Positions 5,685 to 13,586 of a stretch of 14,996 nucleotides of DNA are shown piece by piece. Numbering within the stretch: the stretch's first letter is position 1; each line of letters begins with the position of its first letter. Source of the DNA: Phil1 sp963643205 (GTDB lineage: Bacteria > Bacillota > Clostridia > Christensenellales > CAG-138); the NCBI GenBank assembly GCA_963643205.1, contig CAVIJJ010000031.1, positions 1-14,996 of the forward strand. The letters are read 5' to 3'. Both the position numbers and the translations under genes were made by a program. The notes beneath the pieces are model-generated. The model was not told the origin of the DNA and did no database searches. It saw only the letters and a list, made by a program, of their open reading frames with translations.

Positions 5685-8648
5685 TTACAGCACGTAGCCG
5701 TAGTCGTTTATAATCGAAAGTATAATCGCCTCAATGTCCCTGTCAAGAGCATTCGGCTTATTCAGGCAAATCTCGCTTATCTCGCCCGCAAGCCTAAGCT
5801 TAACGGTGCGGCTTTCCTTATCAACCATATAGAAGCCGCTGTTTTCGCTTTCGTTAAAGCCTTCCTCGTTGGCGAAAACCGTAAGCTTGTCCTTATAAGG
5901 CCTGCCGGAATAGGGGCAGAACACGGCGCAGTTGCCGCATTCGTTGCAAAGCGCGTCTATATGCACAATCTGCCTTTGCGCCTTGCCCTTAACCTTAATG
6001 GCTATGTTCGCGCGGTTCGGGCAGCAGGATACGCAGCCCTCGCAAACCGTTGAGCAGCCAAGGCAGCGCTTGGCCTCTTCCTCGCCGCACTTGCGCTCGC
6101 TAAGCTTGTATTTCCTTGAAAGGGTTTCCCTGTAGTCTCTTGCCGCGGCGGCATTTACTATATAGCCCCTGTTAAAGCCTATTACCGCGTCCGCGAAGCG
6201 CCTTGCGTCGGCTATCGCCTCAACAACCGTAGCGGGTCCCCTGAGGGCGTCGCCGGCCGAGTATACGCCCGCTCCGCAGTCGAATGAAATTCTGCCCTTT
6301 TCGTTTGCCTCGGCACCGTAAGCGGAGAGCATATCGGTATCCGGCTTTTCGCCGACGGAGGCTATTACCGTGTCCGCGGGAACGGAAACAAGCTCATCGG
6401 TTTCGGTTACGCCGCGCCTGCCGGAGGCGTCAAGCTCGCCAAGAACCGTCTTTTTGCAAATAAGCATGCCGTCCTTCTGCTCAACGGGGGCAAGCAGCTC
6501 CGCGAACTCAACCCCGTCCTCCAGGGCAAGCCTAAGCTCTTCCTCGTCAGCGGGCATATATTTCCTGGTGCGCCTGTATACTATGCTTACCTTTTCAACG
6601 CCCATGCGCTTGGCGGCGCGGGCGGCATCCATGGCCGTGTTTCCGCTGCCGACAACGGCAACCGCCTTGCCGAGCTTAAGCGTTTCGGGGGCGGATTTCG
6701 CGGCGCGCAGGAAGTCTATCGCGTTTATTATGTTGCCGGGGATATTCAGCTCGCCGTGCTTGTTGGCGCCGCACGCAAGCAGTATAAACTCATAGCCCTG
6801 CGCCTTAAGCTCATAAAGGCTCGGCGCGTCGCTGCCGCATATAAACTCGGCGCCCATCTTCTTGGCCAGCGCCACATCGCGTGCTATGGCTTCGGATGAA
6901 ATTCTAAACGACGGTATAACGTTTTTAACCGTGCCGCCGGGCTCGTTCTCGCGCTCGAACACCGTTACCGGGAAGCCTTCCCTTGCTATAAAATACGCCG
7001 CAGCGATTCCCGCGGGGCCCGCGCCTATAATGGCGGTTTTCTTGGCCTCGCGCTTAGGCGCGCTCACAAGGCGGCTCATAACGCCCTCATAGCCCTTTTC
7101 GGCGGCTATAAGCTTAAGGGAGCGGATGTATACGCTTGATTCATAGAAGTTGCGCGTGCATTTATCCATGCACCTGTGGGCGCATATGGTGCCGGTTGTA
7201 AAGGGCAGGGGGTTCTTTTCAAGTATAAGCTCAAGCGCCTCCTCATAAAGGCCTTTTTCAACCAGGTGTATATATTCGCTTATGTCCTGATGAATGGGGC
7301 AGCCGCCCATGCAGGGGGCCGTAAAGCAATCAACCATCGGCAGGGGTTGGTCGTTCTTCCTGCTGGGCAGGGGCTTTACGGGCTTAACGTAGTGCTCGTC
7401 CTTTTCGGCCTCGGCGCTCAGTGCCGCTACCTTGGCCGCGTCAACGCCCGTGTAGGGGCGCTTTGTAATGCCGTCAAAAAGCTCGCCAAGCTGCTTAAAG
7501 CGGGAATATCCGCCGGGCTTAAGCACGGTTGTAGCCATTGTTATGGGCCATATACCCGCCTCAAAGAGCGGCTGAATATTAAAGTAATCGGCGCCGCCGG
7601 AGTATGAAAGCCTAAGCTTGCCGTTAAACTCGCGGCTTATGCGCGCGGCCATCTCTATTGTAAGCGGATAGAGCGCGCGGCCGGACATATACATTTCCTC
7701 GCTGGGCAGCTCGTTTGCCTTAACGTCCACGGGGAACGTGTTTGAAAGCTTAAGTCCGAACTCAACCCCGTTTTCACCGGCAAGCTTCATAAGCCTGTGG
7801 AACATGGGCACGGCATCGCAATACTGAAGGTCCTCTTTGAAATGGTGCTCGTCAAAGGCAATGTAGTCATAGCCAAGCTTATTAAGCCTTTCGCGCGCGA
7901 AGTCGTAGCCAAGTATTGTGGGGTTGCACTTTACAAACGTGTTCAGCTTCTTTTCATTTATAAGGTAGCTGGCGATAGCCTCTATCTCGTCGGGCGGGCA
8001 GCCGTGCAGCGTGGATACGGTAACGCCGGTTGCTATGCGGGGGGATACGGCGGAGAAGAAATCGCCAAGCTCCGGGAATTTTTTATTAAGGCAGTCCATG
8101 CACTCCGCCCAGATGGGGGTGGAGGAGGCGTCCTTCATGCCCTCTATGAATTTATCAAGCTTTTCGGTTTTAATTCCCGCCAGGTCGTAGCCTACGCTCA
8201 TGTTGAACTGGAATCCGTCCGGATCGCCCAGGTTATACAGCTTTGCCAAAAGCTTAATGGCAAGGTACGCCTTAACATATTCGTCAAACGCCTGCGGCAC
8301 GGTAAGCTCCGTGCTCCATTCGCAGTTGTATCCCTCGTCGTTAGCCAGTATGCAGGGGCGGTTTATGCAGGCGGCAAGCTCCTCACCGTCCATCTTCTGA
8401 ACCGTTTTAAGCTCAAAGAAGCGCGCTCCGGCATAGTAGCCGGCTATTATGTTTTCGGCAAGCTGGGTATTGGGGCCTGCCGCCGGTCCGAACGGCGCTT
8501 CCAGCTTTTCGCCGAAGAGCATAAGCGCGGACGCGTCTTTTTTAATATAGGGTGAGTTTACGCCGAACACGGCGCCGCTTGCTTCCTTTTCGCCTATGGC
8601 CCATTCTATAAGCCGCTCAAAGGATAAGGGGTTCATTTTTTCGCTCAT
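5685..8648 (-). CDS. ygfK: YgfK-type multidomain Fe-S flavoprotein oxidoreductase
   Basis: A 987-residue cytosolic redox protein. Residues 1 to about 400 form a dihydroorotate/dihydropyrimidine-dehydrogenase-like barrel (APFGPAAGPNTQLAEN at 51-66; VSTLHGCPPDEIEAIA at 211-226). Residues 438-520 carry a GltD-like Fe-S region (Cys441, 446, 450, 489, 493, 497). A FAD-binding GAGPAGIAAAYF starts at 542 and an NAD(P)-binding VVGSGNTAMDAARAAKRMG starts at 665. The C-terminal end has ferredoxin clusters: Cys862, 865, 869, 872, 875, 876, and Cys901, 904, 907, 911. The family was named a putative selenate reductase subunit. It has since been tied to anaerobic purine/uric acid breakdown, and its exact reaction is not settled. 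The start ATG has AGGGAG nine bases upstream; a second Met four codons in is less well placed. It lies 26 bases after ssnA and 33 before the hydroxylase. Confidence 0.94.
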   Translation of the reverse strand: MSEKMNPLSFERLIEWAIGEKEASGAVFGVNSPYIKKDASALMLFGEKLEAPFGPAAGPNTQLAENIIAGYYAGARFFELKTVQKMDGEELAACINRPCILANDEGYNCEWSTELTVPQAFDEYVKAYLAIKLLAKLYNLGDPDGFQFNMSVGYDLAGIKTEKLDKFIEGMKDASSTPIWAECMDCLNKKFPELGDFFSAVSPRIATGVTVSTLHGCPPDEIEAIASYLINEKKLNTFVKCNPTILGYDFARERLNKLGYDYIAFDEHHFKEDLQYCDAVPMFHRLMKLAGENGVEFGLKLSNTFPVDVKANELPSEEMYMSGRALYPLTIEMAARISREFNGKLRLSYSGGADYFNIQPLFEAGIWPITMATTVLKPGGYSRFKQLGELFDGITKRPYTGVDAAKVAALSAEAEKDEHYVKPVKPLPSRKNDQPLPMVDCFTAPCMGGCPIHQDISEYIHLVEKGLYEEALELILEKNPLPFTTGTICAHRCMDKCTRNFYESSVYIRSLKLIAAEKGYEGVMSRLVSAPKREAKKTAIIGAGPAGIAAAYFIAREGFPVTVFERENEPGGTVKNVIPSFRISSEAIARDVALAKKMGAEFICGSDAPSLYELKAQGYEFILLACGANKHGELNIPGNIINAIDFLRAAKSAPETLKLGKAVAVVGSGNTAMDAARAAKRMGVEKVSIVYRRTRKYMPADEEELRLALEDGVEFAELLAPVEQKDGMLICKKTVLGELDASGRRGVTETDELVSVPADTVIASVGEKPDTDMLSAYGAEANEKGRISFDCGAGVYSAGDALRGPATVVEAIADARRFADAVIGFNRGYIVNAAAARDYRETLSRKYKLSERKCGEEEAKRCLGCSTVCEGCVSCCPNRANIAIKVKGKAQRQIVHIDALCNECGNCAVFCPYSGRPYKDKLTVFANEEGFNESENSGFYMVDKESRTVKLRLAGEISEICLNKPNALDRDIEAIILSIINDYGYVL

Positions 8649-8674
8649 TTTTGTTAGCCTCCCTTTTAATTCTC

Positions 8675-10006
8675 TCAGCCGTTAAGCCTGTTCCAAAGCT
8701 TTGTTGAAACCTCGAGCGTTTTGGCGTTTTCTTCCTCTTCGTTCGCTATCAAAAGCTTTCTGTCCTTCATAAGCAGCTTGCCCGCGCACATAGTCGTTTC
8801 GCACTGCCTGCCGGCCATGCCGAATATCATGTGGCCGTCTATATTGTCCGCGCTGAAGGGGGTGAAGGGCTTGTAGTCCATAACTATTACGTCCGCGCTC
8901 GCGCCCGGCTTTATAACGCCAAGCTCGTTGGGGAAATACTTGGCGGCAATCTTAGCGTTGTTCTTAAAGAGCATGGTTGTAACCTCGCCCCAGCCAACGT
9001 TTGGCATGCCGGCGTTGTGGCGCTGAATGGTAAGGGCAACCTTAAGGCTTTCAAGCATATCAAACGTATAGGCGTCCGTGCCCATGCCCACGAGTATGCC
9101 TTTTTCAAAAAGCTTAAGCACGGGCGAGCAGCCTACGGCGTTGCCCATGTTCGATTCGGGGTTGTTCACAACCATTGTGCCCGTTTCGCGTATTATGTCC
9201 ATCTCCGCGGGGCTTACGTGTATGCAGTGGCCAAGCAGGGTCTTTTCGCCGAGAATACCGTTGTACATAAGGCGGTTCACGCTGCGGCAGCCGTAGTTCT
9301 TCATGGAATCGTAAACGTCGTTCATGCCCTCGCAAACGTGAATATGGAAGCCCGTGCGGCCGCCGTTTGCCTTAACGCATTTTTCAAACGTTTTGTCGCT
9401 TATCGTGAAAAGCGCGTGCCCGCCGAACATGGCCTTGAGCATGGGGTTGTTCTCGCGCTCGCAGTAATCAATAAAGTTCTTGTTTTCCTCTATTGATTCG
9501 TCGCACTTCTTTTCGCCGTCGCGCTCGCTTACCTCGTAGCAAAGGCAGGCGCGTATGCCCAGCGCCTTCGCGGCGTCCGCTATCGCGAAAAGGCTGCCGT
9601 TTATTTCGTAAAAGCTGGCGTGGTGGTCAAATATGGTTGTGCAGCCGGTTTTTATGCAGTCTATAATCGTGGTGTAAGCGCTTCTGCTCGTTCCCTCAAG
9701 CGAAAGGTTGCGGTCTATCTTCCACCACATGCCGTCCAGCACCTCGAAGAAATTGGTGGGGTTGTAGCCGCGTATGCTGAGTCCCCTCGCAAGGGCCGAA
9801 TATATATGCGTATGCGCGTTTATGAACGCCGGCATTATAACTCCGCCGCGCGCGTCCACAAACTCGGCCTCGGGATATTTCTTTTTCATTTCCTCCGTGG
9901 TGCCTATTTCTTTAATAAGCTCGTTTTCCGTTACAACAGCCCCGTTTTCGTAATAAGGCGCCGCTTCATCTCTGGTTATAAGTCTGCCGTTCCCGATGAT
10001 TATCAT
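8675..10006 (-). CDS. ssnA: SsnA, amidohydrolase-superfamily aminohydrolase
   Basis: A 443-residue metal-dependent hydrolase of the ATZ/TRZ/guanine-deaminase-like branch. Visible metal and active-site residues are His65 and His67 in FINAHTHIYSALARG, His221/His223 in FHIHVCEG with Glu226, His260/His263 in LGHCIHVSPAE, and Asp311 in MGTDAYTFD. A composite beta sandwich is formed by the N- and C-terminal ends (DVIVMDYKPFTP at 372-383). This matches the SsnA family, which is genomically linked to ygfK and Mo hydroxylases and implicated in purine or uric acid degradation, perhaps as a deaminase or ring hydrolase; the substrate is not proven. It is the first gene of the minus-strand operon, with a perfect AAGGAGGA site. 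An approximately 130-base leader holds a probable attenuator. Confidence 0.93.
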   Translation of the reverse strand: MIIIGNGRLITRDEAAPYYENGAVVTENELIKEIGTTEEMKKKYPEAEFVDARGGVIMPAFINAHTHIYSALARGLSIRGYNPTNFFEVLDGMWWKIDRNLSLEGTSRSAYTTIIDCIKTGCTTIFDHHASFYEINGSLFAIADAAKALGIRACLCYEVSERDGEKKCDESIEENKNFIDYCERENNPMLKAMFGGHALFTISDKTFEKCVKANGGRTGFHIHVCEGMNDVYDSMKNYGCRSVNRLMYNGILGEKTLLGHCIHVSPAEMDIIRETGTMVVNNPESNMGNAVGCSPVLKLFEKGILVGMGTDAYTFDMLESLKVALTIQRHNAGMPNVGWGEVTTMLFKNNAKIAAKYFPNELGVIKPGASADVIVMDYKPFTPFSADNIDGHMIFGMAGRQCETTMCAGKLLMKDRKLLIANEEEENAKTLEVSTKLWNRLNG

Positions 10007-10044
10007 GTTTTTTTATCCTCCTTGACGATGGGATTTGTTATAAT

Positions 10045-10091
10045 AAAAAAGCGCTCGGATAATAAGGCATACCCTTATTTTGCCCGCGCGC
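10045..10091 (-). terminator. Leader terminator (putative attenuator) upstream of ssnA
   Basis: On the minus strand a two-part hairpin forms. An outer stem, GCGCGCGG with CCGAGCGC (10084-10091 with 10051-10058, one mismatch), and an inner perfect 7-base-pair stem, AATAAGG/CCTTATT (10061-10067 with 10073-10079), close a five-base loop. Six T follow (complement of A at 10045-10050). No minus-strand gene lies upstream, so it sits inside the ssnA leader, 38 bases before the start codon. The opposite strand has no T run after the hairpin. This is the layout of transcription attenuation. The 45 bases before it could form a rival structure, but I do not recognise a known aptamer. Confidence 0.65.
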
Positions 10092-10142
10092 AAAGCACTC
10101 CCTTACAGCATTACCGTGTCGACTTTTTTCTTATGTGATATT

Positions 10143-10171
10143 ATAATAACATCCCAATTAAAGTATGACAA
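10143..10171 (-). promoter_or_regulatory. Promoter of the ssnA-ygfK-xdh-deoC operon
   Basis: On the minus strand, TTGTCA (10166-10171) and TATTAT (10143-10148) are separated by 17 bases. Each is one base from consensus, and the -10 is preceded by TGT as an extended -10. The predicted start near 10136 leaves a leader of about 130 bases that contains the hairpin at 10045-10091. Confidence 0.65.
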
Positions 10172-10183
10172 GCGGAAAACCGC
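10172..10183. promoter_or_regulatory. Candidate operator palindrome between divergent promoters
   Basis: The perfect inverted repeat GCGG-AAAA-CCGC abuts the -35 box of the ssnA promoter. It is followed by A/T tracts (10185-10216, including AAAAAATTTTTT at 10205-10216) that separate it from the regulator's own -35. Placement suggests a binding site for the YheO-type regulator encoded next door or for another factor. No site logo was tested. Confidence 0.35.
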
Positions 10184-10225
10184 CAAAATATTTTTTGATA
10201 AGCTAAAAAATTTTTTATTCCGGCT

Positions 10226-10253
10226 TTGCAACTTACTCAATATATGGTAAACT
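10226..10253 (+). promoter_or_regulatory. Probable promoter of the regulator-ygeY-ygeW unit
   Basis: TTGCAA (10226-10231) is followed after 16 bases by TAAACT (10248-10253), with TGG directly before the -10 as an extended element. The start codon is at 10297 with GGAGG at 10281-10285. The -35 boxes of this and the ssnA promoter lie about 55 bases apart, back to back. Confidence 0.5.
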
Positions 10254-10296
10254 AAACCTACACGAATATAAAACCGAAACGGAGGCGACACGCCCT

Positions 10297-10932
10297 ATGG
10301 ACGATAGAACGCTGGACCTTGTAAAAAGACTTGCCAAGGCTATGGCCGCGCAATTCGGAGGAAACTGCGAAATAGTTGTGCATGATCTTAATACGGGCGA
10401 TCCGGAAAGCACGATTGCCGCTATAGAAAACGGCCATGTTTCAAAGCGCCATGTCGGAGACGGCAGCTCACCCGTTGTTCTTGAGGCCCTTAAGCATAAG
10501 GGAGAGCATATGAACGATGAGCTTGGCTACCATACTAAAACGGCGGACGGAAGAACGCTCAGGTCAAGCACGGTTTATATAAACGACGAAAACGGAGTGC
10601 CGGAGGGCATATTCTCTATAAACTACGACATGACCCCGTTTATGATGGCAAGAAGCGCGGTGGATTCGTTCATTGCGGACGATAAGGAGGAGCGGGAAAC
10701 CCCGCAGATACCCACAAGCGTGAACGAGCTGCTGGATGAGCTTATAGAAAAATCCGTAAAGCTTATAGGCAAGCCCGTGGCCATGATGAACAAGGACGAT
10801 AAGGTTCGCGCCATACATTATCTTAACGACGCGGGCGCCTTGCTTATAACCAAGAGCGGAGACAGGATTTCAAACTATTTCGGCATAAGCAAATACACGC
10901 TCTATTCTTATCTGGACAGCGGCAAGGAATAA
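10297..10932 (+). CDS. YheO-like PAS/helix-turn-helix transcriptional regulator
   Basis: A 211-residue cytosolic DNA-binding protein. Residues 8-118 match the YheO-like PAS domain (FGGNCEIVVHDL at 20-31; RSSTVYINDENGVPEGIFSINYD at 89-111). Residues about 150-207 match its partner HTH domain (KVRAIHYLNDAGALLITK at 169-186; ISNYFGISKYTLYSYL at 191-206). Length is normal for this two-domain family, whose members include the D-arginine regulator DauR. Such regulators are often next to the amino-acid or purine catabolic genes they control. Here it lies between two divergent catabolic arms and is cotranscribed or nearly so with ygeY, 56 bases downstream. A short hairpin, GCAAGG/CCTTGC (10922-10940), spans its stop codon but lacks a T tract, so read-through is expected. 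The effector (a purine or breakdown product) and self-regulation are inference. Confidence 0.9.
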   Translation: MDDRTLDLVKRLAKAMAAQFGGNCEIVVHDLNTGDPESTIAAIENGHVSKRHVGDGSSPVVLEALKHKGEHMNDELGYHTKTADGRTLRSSTVYINDENGVPEGIFSINYDMTPFMMARSAVDSFIADDKEERETPQIPTSVNELLDELIEKSVKLIGKPVAMMNKDDKVRAIHYLNDAGALLITKSGDRISNYFGISKYTLYSYLDSGKE

Positions 10933-10988
10933 TCCCTTGCGAAATAACGAATAAAAATAAAAACTCAATTGACGAAAGGACGGACAGT

Positions 10989-12350
10989 ATGGACATTTGC
11001 GCAGTAAAGAAGGCCGCGCAGGGCTACGAAAAAGAGATGACTCGCTTTTTGAGGGACCTTATAAAGATCCCCGGCGAAAGCTCGGGCGAGAAAGGCGTTA
11101 TCCACAGAATAGCCGAGGAAATGAAGGCTGTGGGCTTCGACAAGGTTGAGATAGACGGCCTTGGCAACGTGCTTGGCTACATGGGCAAGGGCGAAAGGCT
11201 TATCGCGTTTGACGCGCATATAGATACCGTTGGCCTTGGCGAAATGAGCAACTGGAAGTTTGATCCCTACGAAGGCTACGAAACCGAAACCGAAATCGGC
11301 GGCCGCGGCGCGAGCGACCAGCTGGGCGGCATAGTAAGCTCCGTTTACGGCGCTAAGATAATGAAGGAGCTTGGCCTTATACCCGAGGGCACAAGCATTC
11401 TTGTAACCGGCACCGTGCAGGAAGAGGATTGCGACGGCATGTGCTGGCAGTACATTCATAATATAGACGGCATCACGCCCGAGTTTGTTGTTATAACCGA
11501 GCCCACCGACGGCGGCGTTTATCGCGGCCACAGGGGCAGGATGGAAATCCGCGTGGACGTTCTGGGCGTAAGCTGCCACGGCAGCGCTCCCGAGCGCGGC
11601 GACAACGCCATTTATAAGATGGCGGAAATACTTAAAGAGGTTGAGCAGCTTAACGAAAACGGCTGCACCGAGGAATACGGCATAAAGGGCCTTGTAAAAA
11701 TGCTTGAGCCGGAATTCAACCCCGAGCATTATATGGACGCCCGCTTCCTTGGCCGCGGCACCATCACCACCAGCCAGATATTCTTCACCTCGCCTTCACG
11801 CTGCGCGGTTGCGGACAGCTGCTCCGTTTCACTTGACCGCCGCATGACCGCCGGCGAAACCTGGGACAGCTGCATTCGCGAGATAGAGGCTCTGCCCGCC
11901 TGCAAGAAGCACAACGCCAAGGTTAGCATGTATATGTACGATCGTCCCAGCTGGACCGGAGAGGTATACAATACCGAGTGCTATTTCCCCACCTGGATAA
12001 ACAAGGAAACCGCGCCCCACGTGCAGGCCGTGGCGGAGGCTCATAAGCTTCTTTACGGCGAAAAGCGCTGCGGCGACAGCACCGCCATGGCAAAGAGGGA
12101 GAGGCCGCTTATAGATAAGTGGACATTCTCAACCAACGGCGTAAGCATACAGGGCCGCTACGGCATACCCTGCGTGGGCTTCGGACCCGGTGCCGAAAGC
12201 CAGGCGCACGCCCCCAACGAGATTACCTGGAAAGAGGACCTGGTGCACTGCGCGGCCATATACGCGCTGGTTCCCGGCCTTTATAAGGGCAAAGGAGACG
12301 AGGACGTAACCGAGTTCCGCGCCACCCTTACCGATAACGACATAAAGTAA
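10989..12350 (+). CDS. ygeY: YgeY, M20-family peptidase/deacylase-like metallohydrolase
   Basis: A 453-residue cytosolic enzyme of the M20 family (ArgE/DapE/CPG2-like), matching the YgeY group labelled putative selenium-metabolism hydrolase. Likely zinc ligands and catalytic residues are His77 and Asp79 in FDAHIDTV, Asp110 in GASDQLGG, Glu145/Glu146 in TVQEEDCDG, Glu171 in VITEPTD, and His407 in ESQAHAPNE. A dimerisation domain, beginning around GHRGRMEIRVDVLG (180-193), interrupts the catalytic one as usual. In purine-degradation clusters it occurs with YgeX and YgeW and is thought to cleave an acyl or ureido intermediate; the substrate is not established. AAAGGA lies nine bases before the ATG. 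ygeW starts 20 bases after its stop, so they form one transcript. The family is very clear; the reaction is not. Confidence 0.94.
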   Translation: MDICAVKKAAQGYEKEMTRFLRDLIKIPGESSGEKGVIHRIAEEMKAVGFDKVEIDGLGNVLGYMGKGERLIAFDAHIDTVGLGEMSNWKFDPYEGYETETEIGGRGASDQLGGIVSSVYGAKIMKELGLIPEGTSILVTGTVQEEDCDGMCWQYIHNIDGITPEFVVITEPTDGGVYRGHRGRMEIRVDVLGVSCHGSAPERGDNAIYKMAEILKEVEQLNENGCTEEYGIKGLVKMLEPEFNPEHYMDARFLGRGTITTSQIFFTSPSRCAVADSCSVSLDRRMTAGETWDSCIREIEALPACKKHNAKVSMYMYDRPSWTGEVYNTECYFPTWINKETAPHVQAVAEAHKLLYGEKRCGDSTAMAKRERPLIDKWTFSTNGVSIQGRYGIPCVGFGPGAESQAHAPNEITWKEDLVHCAAIYALVPGLYKGKGDEDVTEFRATLTDNDIK

Positions 12351-12370
12351 TGCCGCAAAGGAGAACAGAA

Positions 12371-13564
12371 ATGAGCAACGTAAAGCAGTATACCGACGTT
12401 TTGAATGGCCTTAAGCTTGAAAACATGTATGAAAACGACTTTTTCCTTACCTGGGAAAAGACCTTTGACGAGATAAAGGGCGTTTTCACCGTTGCGGACG
12501 CGCTTAGGCACCTGAGGGAGAACAACATATCCTCCAAGATATTCGACAGCGGCCTTGGCATAAGCCTTTTCAGGGATAACTCAACCCGTACCCGCTTCTC
12601 CTTCGCGTCCGCCTGCAATCTGCTGGGCCTTGAGGTTCAGGACCTTGACGAGGGCAAGAGCCAGATAGCGCATGGCGAAACCGTACGCGAGACCGCCAAC
12701 ATGATTTCCTTCATGGCGGACGTAATCGGCATTCGCGACGATATGTATATCGGCAAGGGCAATACATACATGCACAATGTTGTTAACGCCGTAACCGAGG
12801 GCCACAAGGCGGGCGTGCTTGAGCAGAAGCCCACGCTTGTAAACCTGCAGTGCGACATAGACCATCCCACCCAGGTTATGGCCGATACGCTGCACCTTGT
12901 GCATGAGTTTGGCGGCATAGAGAACCTGAAGGGCAAAAAGGTTGCCATGACCTGGGCATACAGCCCCAGCTACGGCAAGCCCCTCTCCGTTCCCCAGGGC
13001 GTTATAGGCCTTATGAGCCGCTTTGGCATGGAAGTTTCCCTGGCCTATCCCGAGGGATACGAAATTATGGACGGCGTAGTGGATATAGCCAAGAAGCAGG
13101 CCGCGGAATCCGGCGGAAGCCTTACCATATCCCACGACATGAAGGAAGCCTTTAAGGACGCGGACATTGTTTATCCCAAGAGCTGGGCTCCCTTTAAGGC
13201 CATGGAAGAGCGCACCGAGCTTTACGGCAACGGCGACATGGACGGCATAAAGGCCCTTGAAAAGAGGCTGCTTGCCCAGAACGCCACCCATAAGGACTGG
13301 GAGTGCACCGAGGAAATGATGAAGCTTACAAAGGGCGGCAAGGCGCTGTATCTGCATTGCCTGCCTGCCGACATAACCGGCGTTTCCTGCGAGGCCGGCG
13401 AGGTTGCCGCCAGCGTGTTCGATCGCTATCGCGATCCGCTTTACAAGCAGGCCAGCTTCAAGCCTTATATAATCGCCGCCATGATATTCCTTGCTAAGGT
13501 AAAGGATCCCGCCGCAAAGCTGCTTGAGCTTGAGGCTCGCGGAGCGCTCAGACACAACGTCTAA
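12371..13564 (+). CDS. ygeW: YgeW, aspartate/ornithine carbamoyltransferase-family protein
   Basis: A 397-residue member of the carbamoyltransferase superfamily, of the YgeW branch. The carbamoyl-phosphate site is intact: STRTR at 71-75, HPTQ at 165-168, and HCLP at 329-332. Residues 1-165 form the carbamoyl-phosphate domain and 166-350 the amino-acid domain (LKGKKVAMTWAYSPSYGKP at 186-204). YgeW has no confirmed substrate; by analogy it may form carbamoyl phosphate from a ureido intermediate of purine breakdown, for use by a carbamate kinase, but none is encoded here. An ATG at 12350 overlaps the ygeY stop. I chose 12371 because AAAGGAG lies eight bases before it and the protein then begins in the family's usual way. 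Ends two bases before an A/T-rich stretch and 31 bases before the terminator stem at 13596. Confidence 0.94.
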   Translation: MSNVKQYTDVLNGLKLENMYENDFFLTWEKTFDEIKGVFTVADALRHLRENNISSKIFDSGLGISLFRDNSTRTRFSFASACNLLGLEVQDLDEGKSQIAHGETVRETANMISFMADVIGIRDDMYIGKGNTYMHNVVNAVTEGHKAGVLEQKPTLVNLQCDIDHPTQVMADTLHLVHEFGGIENLKGKKVAMTWAYSPSYGKPLSVPQGVIGLMSRFGMEVSLAYPEGYEIMDGVVDIAKKQAAESGGSLTISHDMKEAFKDADIVYPKSWAPFKAMEERTELYGNGDMDGIKALEKRLLAQNATHKDWECTEEMMKLTKGGKALYLHCLPADITGVSCEAGEVAASVFDRYRDPLYKQASFKPYIIAAMIFLAKVKDPAAKLLELEARGALRHNV

Positions 13565-13586
13565 AAAATAAAATAATATTTCATAG

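Noticed and set aside
7797..8555. Open frame of 252 codons on the plus strand opposite ygfK
   Set aside because: Shadow of the conserved N-terminal barrel of YgfK; no ribosome binding site or recognisable domain.
10103..10291. 62-codon frame on the minus strand in the divergent control region
   Set aside because: It overlaps both promoters, has no ribosome binding site and no family resemblance. Its last codons, ATG CTG TAA, could be a minimal leader peptide, but nothing supports that.
10922..10940. Hairpin at the regulator stop codon as a terminator
   Set aside because: The stem is only six base pairs and no T tract follows on the plus strand; read-through into ygeY is more likely.
10965..11729. 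Open frame of 254 codons opposite ygeY
   Set aside because: Composition is Ala/His/Tyr-rich as expected for the complement of ygeY codons; no motif and no start signal.
12350..12370. Alternative ygeW start overlapping the ygeY stop codon
   Set aside because: The ATG at 12350 has no proper ribosome binding site, whereas the ATG at 12371 has AAAGGAG at ideal spacing and gives the family's usual N terminus.
12581..13555. Long open frame (324 codons) on the minus strand opposite ygeW
   Set aside because: It is antisense to a gene with intact family motifs, its translation resembles no family, and it arises from the G/C-rich third positions of ygeW.
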